The notes: generated from the letters alone by a model not told the origin. Positions 1-5,631 are shown, counted from the first letter of the stretch. The stretch is DNA of 8,333 nucleotides from Candidatus Aenigmatarchaeota archaeon (GCA_016202725.1 JACQOD010000016.1:1-8333), one strand, 5' to 3'. Numbers and translations are program-made.

Positions 1-319
1 ATGAAATCAGCACCAAGAGCACCTGCGGTGGTCAATGAGTCAAACACATATGCAGGAAATAATGGGACCCATGCCCGAACCAGTAACGCCGGTGAGGTTA
101 CTGCTTGACGATCCCTAACGCCAGCGGCGGGCATCGCCGCCTCCCAGCGCGCTGCCTTTCTTCCGGCAGAATGCATTGCGCGGCAGGCTGCCGGAGACGG
201 CGTGCCGATCGTGTTGGCCCGGCGTGCGCGCAGGCCGCGGCTCTTCTCGGCGGGGATTGCGCCCGCGCCCGGTTGTGAGCGGCGCGCTGCTGGGATCCAC
301 GGAGCTCCGGACAGATTCT
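1..319. other. Left-end stretch without a confident gene; inverted repeats
   Basis: No plus-strand gene and no tRNA-like structure is seen here. There are three inverted repeats. CAGTAAC (81-87) faces GTTACTG (97-103) across 9 bases. TTCCGGCAG (161-169) can pair with CTGCCGGAG (188-196) with one G-T pair. GGCGCGCTG (281-289) pairs with CAGCGCGCC (328-336), so the last spans the end of the metallophosphoesterase gene. The 12-mer CTCCCAGCGCGC occurs twice, at 141-152 and 324-335. No T-run follows any of these on the minus strand, so I do not call a terminator. The only coding candidate is the open minus-strand frame described separately. Confidence 0.4.
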
Positions 320-323
320 TCAT
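1..323 (-). CDS. Possible partial protein running off the left edge (doubtful)
   Basis: A minus-strand frame opens with ATG at 323 and has no stop down to position 1, giving about 107 visible residues. Its ATG overlaps the TGA of the metallophosphoesterase gene as ATGA, the usual sign of translational coupling in an operon. The first 70 or so residues are rich in Ala, Arg and Pro, as expected from a chance reading of GC-rich DNA. The last 30 are more protein-like and hydrophobic (around ALLVRAWVPLFPAYVF) and could begin a membrane segment. Against it, the stretch 1-120 is much less GC-rich than the genes and uses codons such as TTA and GTA that the neighbours avoid. A start at 134 (MPAAGVRD) is an alternative. 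I do not recognise a family, and the frame may be non-coding. Confidence 0.22.
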   Translation of the reverse strand, partial: MKNLSGAPWIPAARRSQPGAGAIPAEKSRGLRARRANTIGTPSPAACRAMHSAGRKAARWEAAMPAAGVRDRQAVTSPALLVRAWVPLFPAYVFDSLTTAGALGADF

Positions 324-1048
324 CTCCCAGCGCGCCTGGTGGGTTTTTTAGGTTGTTCCTCCGCCACAGCCGGCTCGCGGGGGAGGGGGACGGACAGGGA
401 GCGGCAGCTGATGGGCGGACCCAGGTCGACGATGCCGTAGCGGCCCTGGACCGCGGGGCCGGGATTAAAGAGCAGGGAAGGGCCCAGGAATTCCTGGCCT
501 GCGGCTTCGTGGATGTGGGCGGTGATCACCAGGGGGGGTTGGACTTTCTCAATGTAGGCGCGGACCGCGGGGGAGCCGACATGCTCGCCGCTGGCGAGCT
601 TGTCAAGGGCAGTGTCCTTGGGGGGGTTGTGGACCACGAGTATGGCGGGGGCGGGACCCACCCGCTCCAGGGCGAGGGTCGTCTCCTGCTCGCTCGGCTC
701 GAAGTTGGTGCGGAAGGGGGTGAGCGCGCCGCCGAAGCCGGCGAAGGCCTGGCCGCGGAGGATGCGGCGCTTGGCGTGGAGGTTGACCCCATACTCCTCG
801 AAGAGGTCGAGGATCGGGATGGGGTCGTGGTTTCCGGGAATCATCAGGACCGGCAGGCGGGCCGCCAGCAGCTTCTGGATAATCAACTCCGCGGTGTCGA
901 GCTGGGAGAATTCCGGGGTGAGGTGAAACATGTCGGTGATGTTGCCGGGAGCGATGATGGCGTCGGGCTGCTCGCGTAAGCCGGCCTGGAGCGTGGTTTT
1001 CAGGGCGTCCACCTCCCCGTGAATGTCGGCCAGGATGAGGAGTTTCAT
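320..1048 (-). CDS. Calcineurin-like metallophosphoesterase (Icc-related, COG2129-like)
   Basis: A 242-residue cytosolic hydrolase of the calcineurin-like fold, a family that cleaves phosphoester bonds with two metal ions; the substrate cannot be told. Motifs in order: DIH (Asp8, His10) after the first strand, GNITD at 35-39, GNHD at 72-75, VVH ending at His140, and AHIH at 177-180. The C-terminal tail after about 212 is low in complexity (Pro, Lys, Arg) and probably disordered. Two motifs are off-consensus: the second is normally GDxxD, and here the metal-bridging Asp is Asn36; the last is normally GHxH. I chose ATG at 1048 because it places the first strand (MKLLILADIHG) at the N-terminus and has a TATA-like box 25 bases upstream; a frame from GTG at 1108 would add 20 residues that do not look like the family. 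The gene is divergent from orc1. It is not a piece of the neighbouring DP1, whose domain has different motifs. Confidence 0.85.
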   Translation of the reverse strand: MKLLILADIHGEVDALKTTLQAGLREQPDAIIAPGNITDMFHLTPEFSQLDTAELIIQKLLAARLPVLMIPGNHDPIPILDLFEEYGVNLHAKRRILRGQAFAGFGGALTPFRTNFEPSEQETTLALERVGPAPAILVVHNPPKDTALDKLASGEHVGSPAVRAYIEKVQPPLVITAHIHEAAGQEFLGPSLLFNPGPAVQGRYGIVDLGPPISCRSLSVPLPREPAVAEEQPKKPTRRAGR

Positions 1049-1068
1049 ACCATTAGTGGACGGGGGGG

Positions 1069-1076
1069 TTTTTATT
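1069..1076 (-). promoter_or_regulatory. TATA-like box of the metallophosphoesterase gene
   Basis: Read on the minus strand this is AATAAAAA, centred about 25 bases upstream of the ATG at 1048. That is the spacing expected when transcription starts at or next to the start codon (leaderless mRNA). No Shine-Dalgarno sequence lies before the ATG, which agrees. One copy of the 13-bp palindrome (1104-1116) lies about 30 bases further upstream. Confidence 0.5.
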
Positions 1077-1087
1077 GGAATGGTGGG

Positions 1088-1337
1088 CGTTTCCACTCCA
1101 AATATCACGCTGTTATATTCTCCCCTATTCTCTTTTTCTCTCCAAAAACCGTCTGGGGGTGGGTTGCGCGTGGAGGGAGTTCGAAAGGAAATGGGGGTCG
1201 CGATCTTGCTATCATAACATTGTTATATAGTAAGAAAGAAAGTTGTTGTTGTTGGTTTTGTGTTTCCATGAGAAATGGTGGTGGGGGTGGGTGTTGTTCA
1301 ATATAACAGCGTGATAAATTTCCACAAGAAATTTAAG
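1088..1337 (+). other. Candidate replication origin beside orc1 (ORB-like motifs and AT-rich patch)
   Basis: Archaeal origins usually lie next to orc1/cdc6 and carry origin recognition boxes, in which a TTCCAnnGGAAA-type core is followed by a G-rich end. This gap shows several variants: TTCGAAAGGAAATGGGGG at 1180-1197 and TTCCATGAGAAATGGTGG at 1264-1281, the latter followed by GTGGGGGTGGG, both on the plus strand; a weak TTCCACAAGAAATTTAAG at 1320-1337 over the orc1 promoter; and on the minus strand AGTGGAAACG at 1097-1088, without the G-rich tail. Between the two better boxes lies a low-GC stretch (about 1205-1262) that could be the unwinding element. Three copies of a 13-bp palindrome are interspersed. 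The match to ORB is by eye and from memory of the consensus, so origin function is inferred. Confidence 0.55.
1104..1315. repeat. 13-bp palindrome family, cluster 1 (three copies)
   Basis: Copies of the dyad ATAAC-RNY-GTTAT lie at 1104-1116 (ATCACGCTGTTAT), 1214-1226 (ATAACATTGTTAT, a perfect dyad about a central T) and 1303-1315 (ATAACAGCGTGAT). The outer two are exact reverse complements of each other, and the match extends to 17 bases (1103-1119 and 1300-1316), so they bracket the gap as an inverted pair. The right-hand copy touches the AT-rich orc1 promoter and the left-hand copy lies just upstream of the metallophosphoesterase promoter. The arms are too close for an RNA hairpin, so binding sites for a dimeric protein are the likeliest reading. 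Confidence 0.8.
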
Positions 1338-1354
1338 TCTTGTCTACAAGAAAC

Positions 1355-2584
1355 ATGGGGATCATGCGGCAAGCAGATTTGAAGAACATTTTTACCCACT
1401 ACCGGGAGAGCAAACACCTACTCTTCAACCAGAAGGAGTTTCTCACGGAAAAACACCAGCCCTCCATCATCCACAGGGATCATCAGATCCAGCAACTGGC
1501 CCGAACTATCGCACCTGCGGTGAATGGGGAAAAAATCTCCAACACCTTCATCTTCGGGACCGTGGGCACCGGCAAGACCTTGGTCGCCCGGCACGTGACC
1601 AGCGAATTGGCGAAGGAGGCGCAGGGGGTGCGCATCCTGTACGTCAACTGCAAAATGAAGCGGGTTTCCGATACAGAGTATCGGCTCCTCGCGGAGCTGA
1701 CTCGGGAGTTGGGGGAGGCGGTCCCCCCCACGGGCCTGCCGACCGACCAAGTGTACGCCCAATTCTTCCGCCTCCTGGACAGCAAGCCCCAGCACGTCAT
1801 CCTGATTCTGGATGAGATCGACAACATCATCAAGCGGATCGGGGACGACGTGCTCTACTCCCTCCTCCGCGCCAACCAGGACCTCCGCCAGGGCAAGCTC
1901 TCCCTCATTGGTATTTCCAACGACGTCACGTTCATGGACACCATGGACCCGCGGGTGAAGTCCTCCCTCTCCGAGGAGGAGCTAATCTTCCCCCCCTACA
2001 ACGCCGCCCAACTCCAGGACATACTTCTCTCCCGGACGAAGGAGGCCTTCCAGGAGGGCGTTCTGGAGTCGGGGGTGGTGGCGAAAGCAGCTGCCTTGGC
2101 GGCGCAGGAGCACGGGGACGCGCGCAAGGCCCTGGACCTCCTCCGGGTGGCTGGAGAAATGGCCGAGCGCCAGGGGCGCACCAAAGTCACGATCGCCGAC
2201 ATCGATACAGCGGAGCAGAAGCTGGACACCGACCTGGTCGTGGAGGCGGTGCGCACCCAGCCCAAACAATCGCTCGCGGTCCTGGCTGCCATTGTCCGCT
2301 TGGCGGAATCGGGCCAGCAGCACTTCCAGACCGGGGACGTGTTCACGGTGTACGAGAAGCTCGCCGCAGGCCGCGGACTCAAGCTGCTCACCCAGCGGCG
2401 GGTGTCGGACCTCATCAACGAGCTGGACATGCAGGGCGTGATCAACGCCAAGGTGATCTCCAAAGGGCGGTACGGCCGCACCCGGGAGATCAAGGTCGTA
2501 CTCGACCCACCCCTCGTGGAGAAGATCAAGCGGATCCTGGCCGACAACTATTTCCTGGACAGCCTCGGCCGGTTCGCGGAGTAG
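1355..2584 (+). CDS. cdc6: Orc1/Cdc6 replication initiator (AAA+ ATPase)
   Basis: A 409-residue initiator that binds origin recognition boxes, opens the origin and helps load the MCM helicase. Features, numbered from ATG at 1355: Walker A GTVGTGKT at 68-75; Walker B ILDEID with Asp153 and Glu154; sensor 1 GISND at 186-190; the family stretch DPRVKSSLSEEELIFPPY at about 198-215; sensor 2 GDARKALDLL with Arg257; then a C-terminal winged-helix region from about 290 with the typical ending in KGRYGRTREIKV. All ATPase residues are intact and the length is usual. Start choice: ATG 1355 and ATG 1364 are both possible, and a TTG at 1340 would add five residues; AT-rich stretches at 1314-1320 and 1329-1335 could each be the TATA box, so the start is not settled. 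DP1 follows on the same strand, an order known from other Euryarchaeota such as Pyrococcus. Confidence 0.95.
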   Translation: MGIMRQADLKNIFTHYRESKHLLFNQKEFLTEKHQPSIIHRDHQIQQLARTIAPAVNGEKISNTFIFGTVGTGKTLVARHVTSELAKEAQGVRILYVNCKMKRVSDTEYRLLAELTRELGEAVPPTGLPTDQVYAQFFRLLDSKPQHVILILDEIDNIIKRIGDDVLYSLLRANQDLRQGKLSLIGISNDVTFMDTMDPRVKSSLSEEELIFPPYNAAQLQDILLSRTKEAFQEGVLESGVVAKAAALAAQEHGDARKALDLLRVAGEMAERQGRTKVTIADIDTAEQKLDTDLVVEAVRTQPKQSLAVLAAIVRLAESGQQHFQTGDVFTVYEKLAAGRGLKLLTQRRVSDLINELDMQGVINAKVISKGRYGRTREIKVVLDPPLVEKIKRILADNYFLDSLGRFAE

Positions 2585-2771
2585 GGGGGACGAGCGCGTG
2601 AAACACCAGGGCAGCCGGCGATGCGGGGGGACCGTCACCTGACCTACACGCCCTACATGGGTAAGCCCAACCGGCTCAGGCGGGCCTGGGCCGGGGGACC
2701 GTCACCTGGCCTACACACCCGACCGGCCCCTCCAGGGGAGAGGAATAAGAAGCCTGCGGCCAAGCAGGAGC
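2585..2771 (+). repeat. Tandem structured repeat between orc1 and DP1
   Basis: Two 24-bp direct repeats differing at one base lie at 2626-2649 and 2693-2716, a period of 67 bases; the shared core is GGACCGTCACCTG followed by CCTACAC. Each copy sits between short inverted arms: AGCCGG (2613-2618) with CCGGCT (2671-2676), and GGGCCGG (2688-2694) with CCGGCCC (2723-2729). This looks like a duplicated stem-loop, in DNA or in the 3' untranslated RNA of orc1. I do not recognise a known RNA family. The frames that pass through it look like chance reading of GC-rich DNA. Confidence 0.55.
2744..2750 (+). promoter_or_regulatory. TATA-like box of the DP1 gene
   Basis: AATAAGA, preceded by the purine-rich GGGGAGAGG that could act as a BRE, is centred about 25 bases before the DP1 ATG. 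This suggests that DP1 has its own leaderless promoter and is not transcribed only from orc1. The nearest Shine-Dalgarno-like GGAG (2767-2770) is one base from the ATG, too close to work. Confidence 0.4.
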
Positions 2772-3656
2772 ATGGACAAGAAGGCTGCCGTCGAGCGGCT
2801 GCTGGCGCGGGGAGTGTTGGTCACGCCGGAGGTGCTGTCCCAGCTGACCGAGGACCAGGTCGAGCAGGTGGGTGGGGAGGGGGCGGTGGTGACGGCTGTG
2901 CCTGCTGGCCCGGTGGTGGAGCTGCCGGCTGAGCAGGCCAGCCTGACGGTTGCGGATGTGGTGGGATTCTACCGGGAAAAGTACGACCGCCTCCGGGACC
3001 TCCTGCTCCAGCGGGTAGAACCCATCTCCGTCAGCCACACCGGGAAGGTGTTCCAGGCGGTGGCGCTGATCCTCATGGTGCGGGAGGCCGCCCTCCAGGG
3101 GTTCGTTGGCGAGGACCCCACCGGCACCGTGGAGGTCGTGTGCAAGGACCGGCCCGAGCCCAAGGATGTGGTGGGGGTCAGGGGATATATGAGGGAGGGG
3201 AAGGTGGTGGCGAGCGAGCTCGTCTGGCCAGACGTTCCCCTCCCCAAGGGAGGGAAACGGGGCGTGGTGGAGCTGGGCCCTGCGGGGGTGCGGGTGGGGC
3301 GCTGGCCTGCGGTCGCCGTTGCCCGCGCGCCTGCGCGGGTCCGGGCCGCCGACCTGGAGATCCTGGCCTGCCGGGGGGAAGGCCCTCCTGAGGAGTGGCT
3401 GCGGAAGCGGTGCCTGCCCGGCCCGCCGCGGGCAACAGCAAACCCCTACGTGCTCACCAGGGTCCCCGATGTGCTCTGGGTCCAGGGCCGGGAGGAGGGG
3501 AGCAAGATCTACAAAGGGGTCATGATCGTGCAGACCAGGGAGGGGCAGGGAGCCCGGGTGGATCTGGAGCAGGGGTCGGTCGTGTTCTCTGCCCCAGGGC
3601 AAGAAGATGGGGGGAGAACTACTGCTGTTCTGAGAAAGGAAGGTCCGCCAAAATAA
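2772..3656 (+). CDS. dp1: PolD small subunit (DP1) homologue with a collapsed phosphodiesterase domain
   Basis: DP1 is the accessory subunit of archaeal polymerase D and normally has an N-terminal helical region, an OB fold and a calcineurin-type phosphodiesterase domain that acts as the proofreading exonuclease. This 294-residue protein has the first two: the N-terminus (LLARGVLVTPEVL, 10-22), the segment FYREKYDRLRDLL (66-78), and the OB fold (about 92-155) with EDPTGTVEVV and the hallmark WPDVPLP at 152-158. After that, family members run on for another 300 or so residues. Here only about 130 remain. The stretch holding DxH, GD and GNHD is missing; CRG (200-202) stands where HGR is usual, and VPDVLWVQGREEGSKIYKGV (231-250) where VPDVxHTGHVH...YRGV is usual. 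So every metal-binding motif is lost while the C-terminal framework is kept. The frame is clean to its TAA, which lies inside a palindrome copy. It probably serves as a structural subunit only; a decaying gene is the alternative. Confidence 0.8.
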   Translation: MDKKAAVERLLARGVLVTPEVLSQLTEDQVEQVGGEGAVVTAVPAGPVVELPAEQASLTVADVVGFYREKYDRLRDLLLQRVEPISVSHTGKVFQAVALILMVREAALQGFVGEDPTGTVEVVCKDRPEPKDVVGVRGYMREGKVVASELVWPDVPLPKGGKRGVVELGPAGVRVGRWPAVAVARAPARVRAADLEILACRGEGPPEEWLRKRCLPGPPRATANPYVLTRVPDVLWVQGREEGSKIYKGVMIVQTREGQGARVDLEQGSVVFSAPGQEDGGRTTAVLRKEGPPK

Positions 3657-3796
3657 CATTGTTATGAGCAGTGTCCGCAGGTAAAAATAACAGTGTTATT
3701 TCTGGGGAGCGCTACCTGACTATTACGGCGTTATGTCTCGTTCCACATAACACTGTTATAGAACAGTGTTATAGTCCCATGACATAACGGTGTTAT
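3653..3796. repeat. 13-bp palindrome family, cluster 2 (six copies between convergent genes)
   Basis: Copies of ATAAC-RNY-GTTAT at 3653-3665 (centre ATT), 3687-3699 (AGT, with arms extended to 17 bases as AAATAAC...GTTATTT, 3685-3701), 3722-3734 (ATTACGGCGTTAT), 3747-3759 (ACT), 3760-3772 (AGAACAGTGTTAT) and 3784-3796 (GGT). They fill the 142-bp gap between DP1 and the TctA-like gene, where both genes end and no promoter is needed. The first contains the DP1 stop codon TAA; the last ends two bases from the stop codon of the opposite gene. Confidence 0.85.
3747..3772. repeat. Perfect 11-bp inverted repeat, possible bidirectional terminator hairpin
   Basis: Two adjacent palindrome copies form one long hairpin: ATAACACTGTT (3747-3757) pairs fully with AACAGTGTTAT (3762-3772) around the four-base loop ATAG. 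It sits between two convergent genes, where a shared transcript end would be useful, but no T-run follows on either strand, so the terminator role is a guess. Confidence 0.5.
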
Positions 3797-3798
3797 AC

Positions 3799-5037
3799 TC
3801 ATCCCAGGCCAAAGAGGGTGGCGGCCAGGCTGAAGAGTATGATGGGCACCATCAAGCAGCCCATAGCATGGGTCCGGCGCACCCCCACAAGCGGCGGGAG
3901 CAACCCCAGGCCAGTGGCGGTGAGAAGGACGAGCAGGCCGGAGGCCCCTGTCAGGACGATGGTCAGCCCCACCATCAGGATCAGGGCAACCCCTGCGAGG
4001 AGGGCGTACGGAACGCGGGCAGCCGCCCGGCAGAAGACCCGGGCGAGGCCGAGGGTGAGGGGGACGCCGACCCCGACTGCGAAGCACGCTGCACCCACCA
4101 GCAGGACCACATCCCACCAGACCAGGCTTCCCACCAGCTGGTGGATGGCGGCTGCGGTCCCGCTTCGCACCTTGCCGATGAGGTAGAGGGCCAGGAGCGA
4201 GAACAACGCCGAGATCGTGCTGATGCCCCCAGCAGCAACCAGGTATTCCCGCAGGCTTCGGCTGCGGGTCGCCTCCTGCACTAGGACACCGGCTTCCGAG
4301 GGGCCGATCCCGGGGAGGAGGCCGACCACGAGGCCTGAAGCGAATCCCTTCACCGTGCCCCAGCAGACCACGCGCCGCTCGAGCGGCGGCATCCAGGTGT
4401 GCTGGGGCGGCAAGTGCACGCGCGCCTGCAGGCTCAGAAGCAGGGAGCTGACCCCGAACAGCCCCCCCAACAGGGGGAAGAGGGTATGGGGGGAGGCAAA
4501 GGCCGATCGGAAGGTGAGCATGCCCAGCACGCCGGTGAGGAGGAAGATGCCGGCCCCCCAGGGACGGCCCCATCCCCGCTCTCCCCAGACCAGGAACCCG
4601 GCGACCGCCAGGAGGAGGTAGGGGATGCCGGGACTGATGGCGGCGTAGAGGTGGGGAAGGAGGAACAGCAGGGGGGCGAACAGGAGGATCGCCAGGACCG
4701 CCACCCCCACCCCGCCGACCACGGAGAGGAGGACCGCCTCGTAGCCTCGGCCTTCGAGCAGGTAGCGGTGGCCGGGGAGGAGGGAACGGGCTGCCCCCCC
4801 TTCAGGGGCGCCGAGGAACACAGAAGGAATGAAGTTCACGAACGTGTTCGTGAGGGTCATGGTGACGATCAGGAGCATGGCTTCGGTGGGGACGAAGGCC
4901 AGGAGCGCCCCCGCGGACACGAAAAGGGCGGCCAGGGTGTTGGGATGGACGCCGGGGGTCAGGCCGGCGACCACGCCTGCGCCCACACCCAGGAGGGCGA
5001 ACACCACCACGGAAAAGGGATCGAGCGTGCGCCTCAC
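3799..5037 (-). CDS. TctA/DUF112-family multispanning membrane protein (COG1784-like)
   Basis: A 412-residue hydrophobic protein with roughly ten or more membrane segments. It carries the family's two repeated loops, GLTPGVHPNT at 25-34 and GLLPGIGPSEA at 239-249, one in each half, which is the internal duplication seen in TctA, the large permease subunit of tripartite tricarboxylate transporters. GAPEGGAARSLLPGHRYLLEGRGYEA at 77-102 and the C-terminal GVRRTHAMG at 385-393 also fit the archaeal branch. No partner like TctB or the binding protein TctC is in the window, so the substrate is unknown and transport itself is inferred from homology. The start is GTG, and its first bases are shared with the TGA of the upstream OB-fold gene (GTGA, 5034-5037), so the two are surely co-translated. 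The gene ends two bases from a palindrome copy. Confidence 0.85.
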   Translation of the reverse strand: MRRTLDPFSVVVFALLGVGAGVVAGLTPGVHPNTLAALFVSAGALLAFVPTEAMLLIVTMTLTNTFVNFIPSVFLGAPEGGAARSLLPGHRYLLEGRGYEAVLLSVVGGVGVAVLAILLFAPLLFLLPHLYAAISPGIPYLLLAVAGFLVWGERGWGRPWGAGIFLLTGVLGMLTFRSAFASPHTLFPLLGGLFGVSSLLLSLQARVHLPPQHTWMPPLERRVVCWGTVKGFASGLVVGLLPGIGPSEAGVLVQEATRSRSLREYLVAAGGISTISALFSLLALYLIGKVRSGTAAAIHQLVGSLVWWDVVLLVGAACFAVGVGVPLTLGLARVFCRAAARVPYALLAGVALILMVGLTIVLTGASGLLVLLTATGLGLLPPLVGVRRTHAMGCLMVPIILFSLAATLFGLG

Positions 5038-5369
5038 CCTCCCTCGAGGCGGTCCAGAACGACCTGCAGCTCGCCTTCATAGCGGCCCACCTTGCCGCGC
5101 GCGCAGGTGGTGGAGGTGAGGTTCAGGCGCTGGCGGAAGGCCACCACGGAAATCGGCCTGCCGTCGTTGAGCGTGAAGAAGGTATGGTTGCCCCGGACAA
5201 CATGCTTTGTCACCGTGCCGCAGACCAGCACGGTCTTGCCTTGGTCCTCGGGGCCGATGTCGGCGATGGCGGCGCTGAACGGGCGGGGATGTTCAGCCAC
5301 GACCACCATGGTGGTCAGGCCGCCGCCAGCCAGGATGAGCGCGGCCGCGAGGAGCCGGCGATCCTCCAT
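5034..5369 (-). CDS. Small membrane-anchored or exported OB-fold protein
   Basis: A 111-residue protein. Residues 5-25 form one hydrophobic stretch after a charged start (MEDRRLLAAALILAGGG), which can be a signal peptide or membrane anchor. The rest reads as a small OB fold: the strand GKTVLVCGTVTKHVV (44-58), the turn and strand HTFFTLNDGRPISVVAF (62-78), then GRYEGELQVVLDRLEG at the end. Two cysteines (50 and 89) could form a disulfide if it is exported. OB folds often bind nucleic acid, but an outward-facing one need not. It is translationally coupled to the TctA-like gene and likely works with it. The ATG at 5369 has a TATA-like box 26 bases upstream, which supports this start and suggests it heads a two-gene operon. 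I do not know a function for it. Confidence 0.75.
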   Translation of the reverse strand: MEDRRLLAAALILAGGGLTTMVVVAEHPRPFSAAIADIGPEDQGKTVLVCGTVTKHVVRGNHTFFTLNDGRPISVVAFRQRLNLTSTTCARGKVGRYEGELQVVLDRLEGG

Positions 5370-5390
5370 GGGGGAATCTTGGGGTGCGTG

Positions 5391-5399
5391 CTAATTAAG
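5391..5399 (-). promoter_or_regulatory. TATA-like box of the OB-fold/TctA-like operon
   Basis: On the minus strand this reads CTTAATTAG, standing out in a GC-rich setting, with its centre 26 bases upstream of the ATG at 5369. The spacing fits a leaderless transcript. The sequence is itself palindromic (CTTAATTAG, with GCTTAATTAGC around it). Confidence 0.5.
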
Positions 5400-5533
5400 C
5401 AGGCTGGTTGGGGCGCAGCCTCCCGCCACTGCGGGAGCTGGCGAACCTGCCTTTGGTGATCTCACCTTCCGTCATGTGAACGCTTCTGGCTGTCGGCACG
5501 AGGGATTGGCAGGGCATGCTCCTGGTATGAACA

Positions 5534-5631
5534 TCCACCCTCCTTCATTTCCTGTGGAGACACCCCTTCATTTCCCCTGGAACCAGGAGGATGAAGGTAG
5601 GAGAAGGGAGGTTCCCTCAGGAATGAAGGTC
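5534..5631. other. Head-to-head ORB-like array, candidate second origin element
   Basis: Four boxes share the core ATGAAGG. Minus strand: TCTCCACAGGAAATGAAGG (about 5559-5541) and GTTCCAGGGGAAATGAAGG, followed by GG (about 5583-5565). Plus strand: a weak box ending in GGATGAAGG (5589-5597) and GTTCCCTCAGGAATGAAGG (5611-5629). The two pairs point away from a central dyad CCTGGAACCAGG (5576-5587). The second box closely resembles the archaeal ORB consensus as I recall it (TTCCAGTGGAAACnAAnGGGG). Orc1/Cdc6 binding is inferred. It lies about 3 kb downstream of the orc1 gene and 1.1 kb or more from the end of the DP1 gene. Confidence 0.5.

Noticed and set aside
176..979. Long plus-strand frame of 267 codons
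   Set aside because: It is the antisense shadow of the metallophosphoesterase, whose motifs and promoter support the minus strand; the translation is Gly/Glu/Asp-rich without family features.
320..1048. Idea that the metallophosphoesterase is the detached nuclease domain of the shortened DP1
   Set aside because: Its motif spacing, short length and C-terminal part fit Icc-like phosphoesterases, it lacks the DP1 VPDVxHTGHVH context, and it lies on the other strand beyond orc1. A structural comparison would settle it.
2621..2932. 103-codon plus-strand frame starting within the tandem repeat
   Set aside because: Overlaps DP1 in another frame; low-complexity Gly/Ala-rich translation.
2676..3659. 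Long minus-strand frame of 327 codons opposite DP1
   Set aside because: His/Pro/Arg-rich translation with no domain; DP1 on the plus strand has clear homology features.
3731..4573. Minus-strand frame of 280 codons overlapping the TctA-like gene
   Set aside because: Pro/Arg/Gly-rich reading in another frame of the same strand; the TctA-like frame carries both signature loops and membrane segments.
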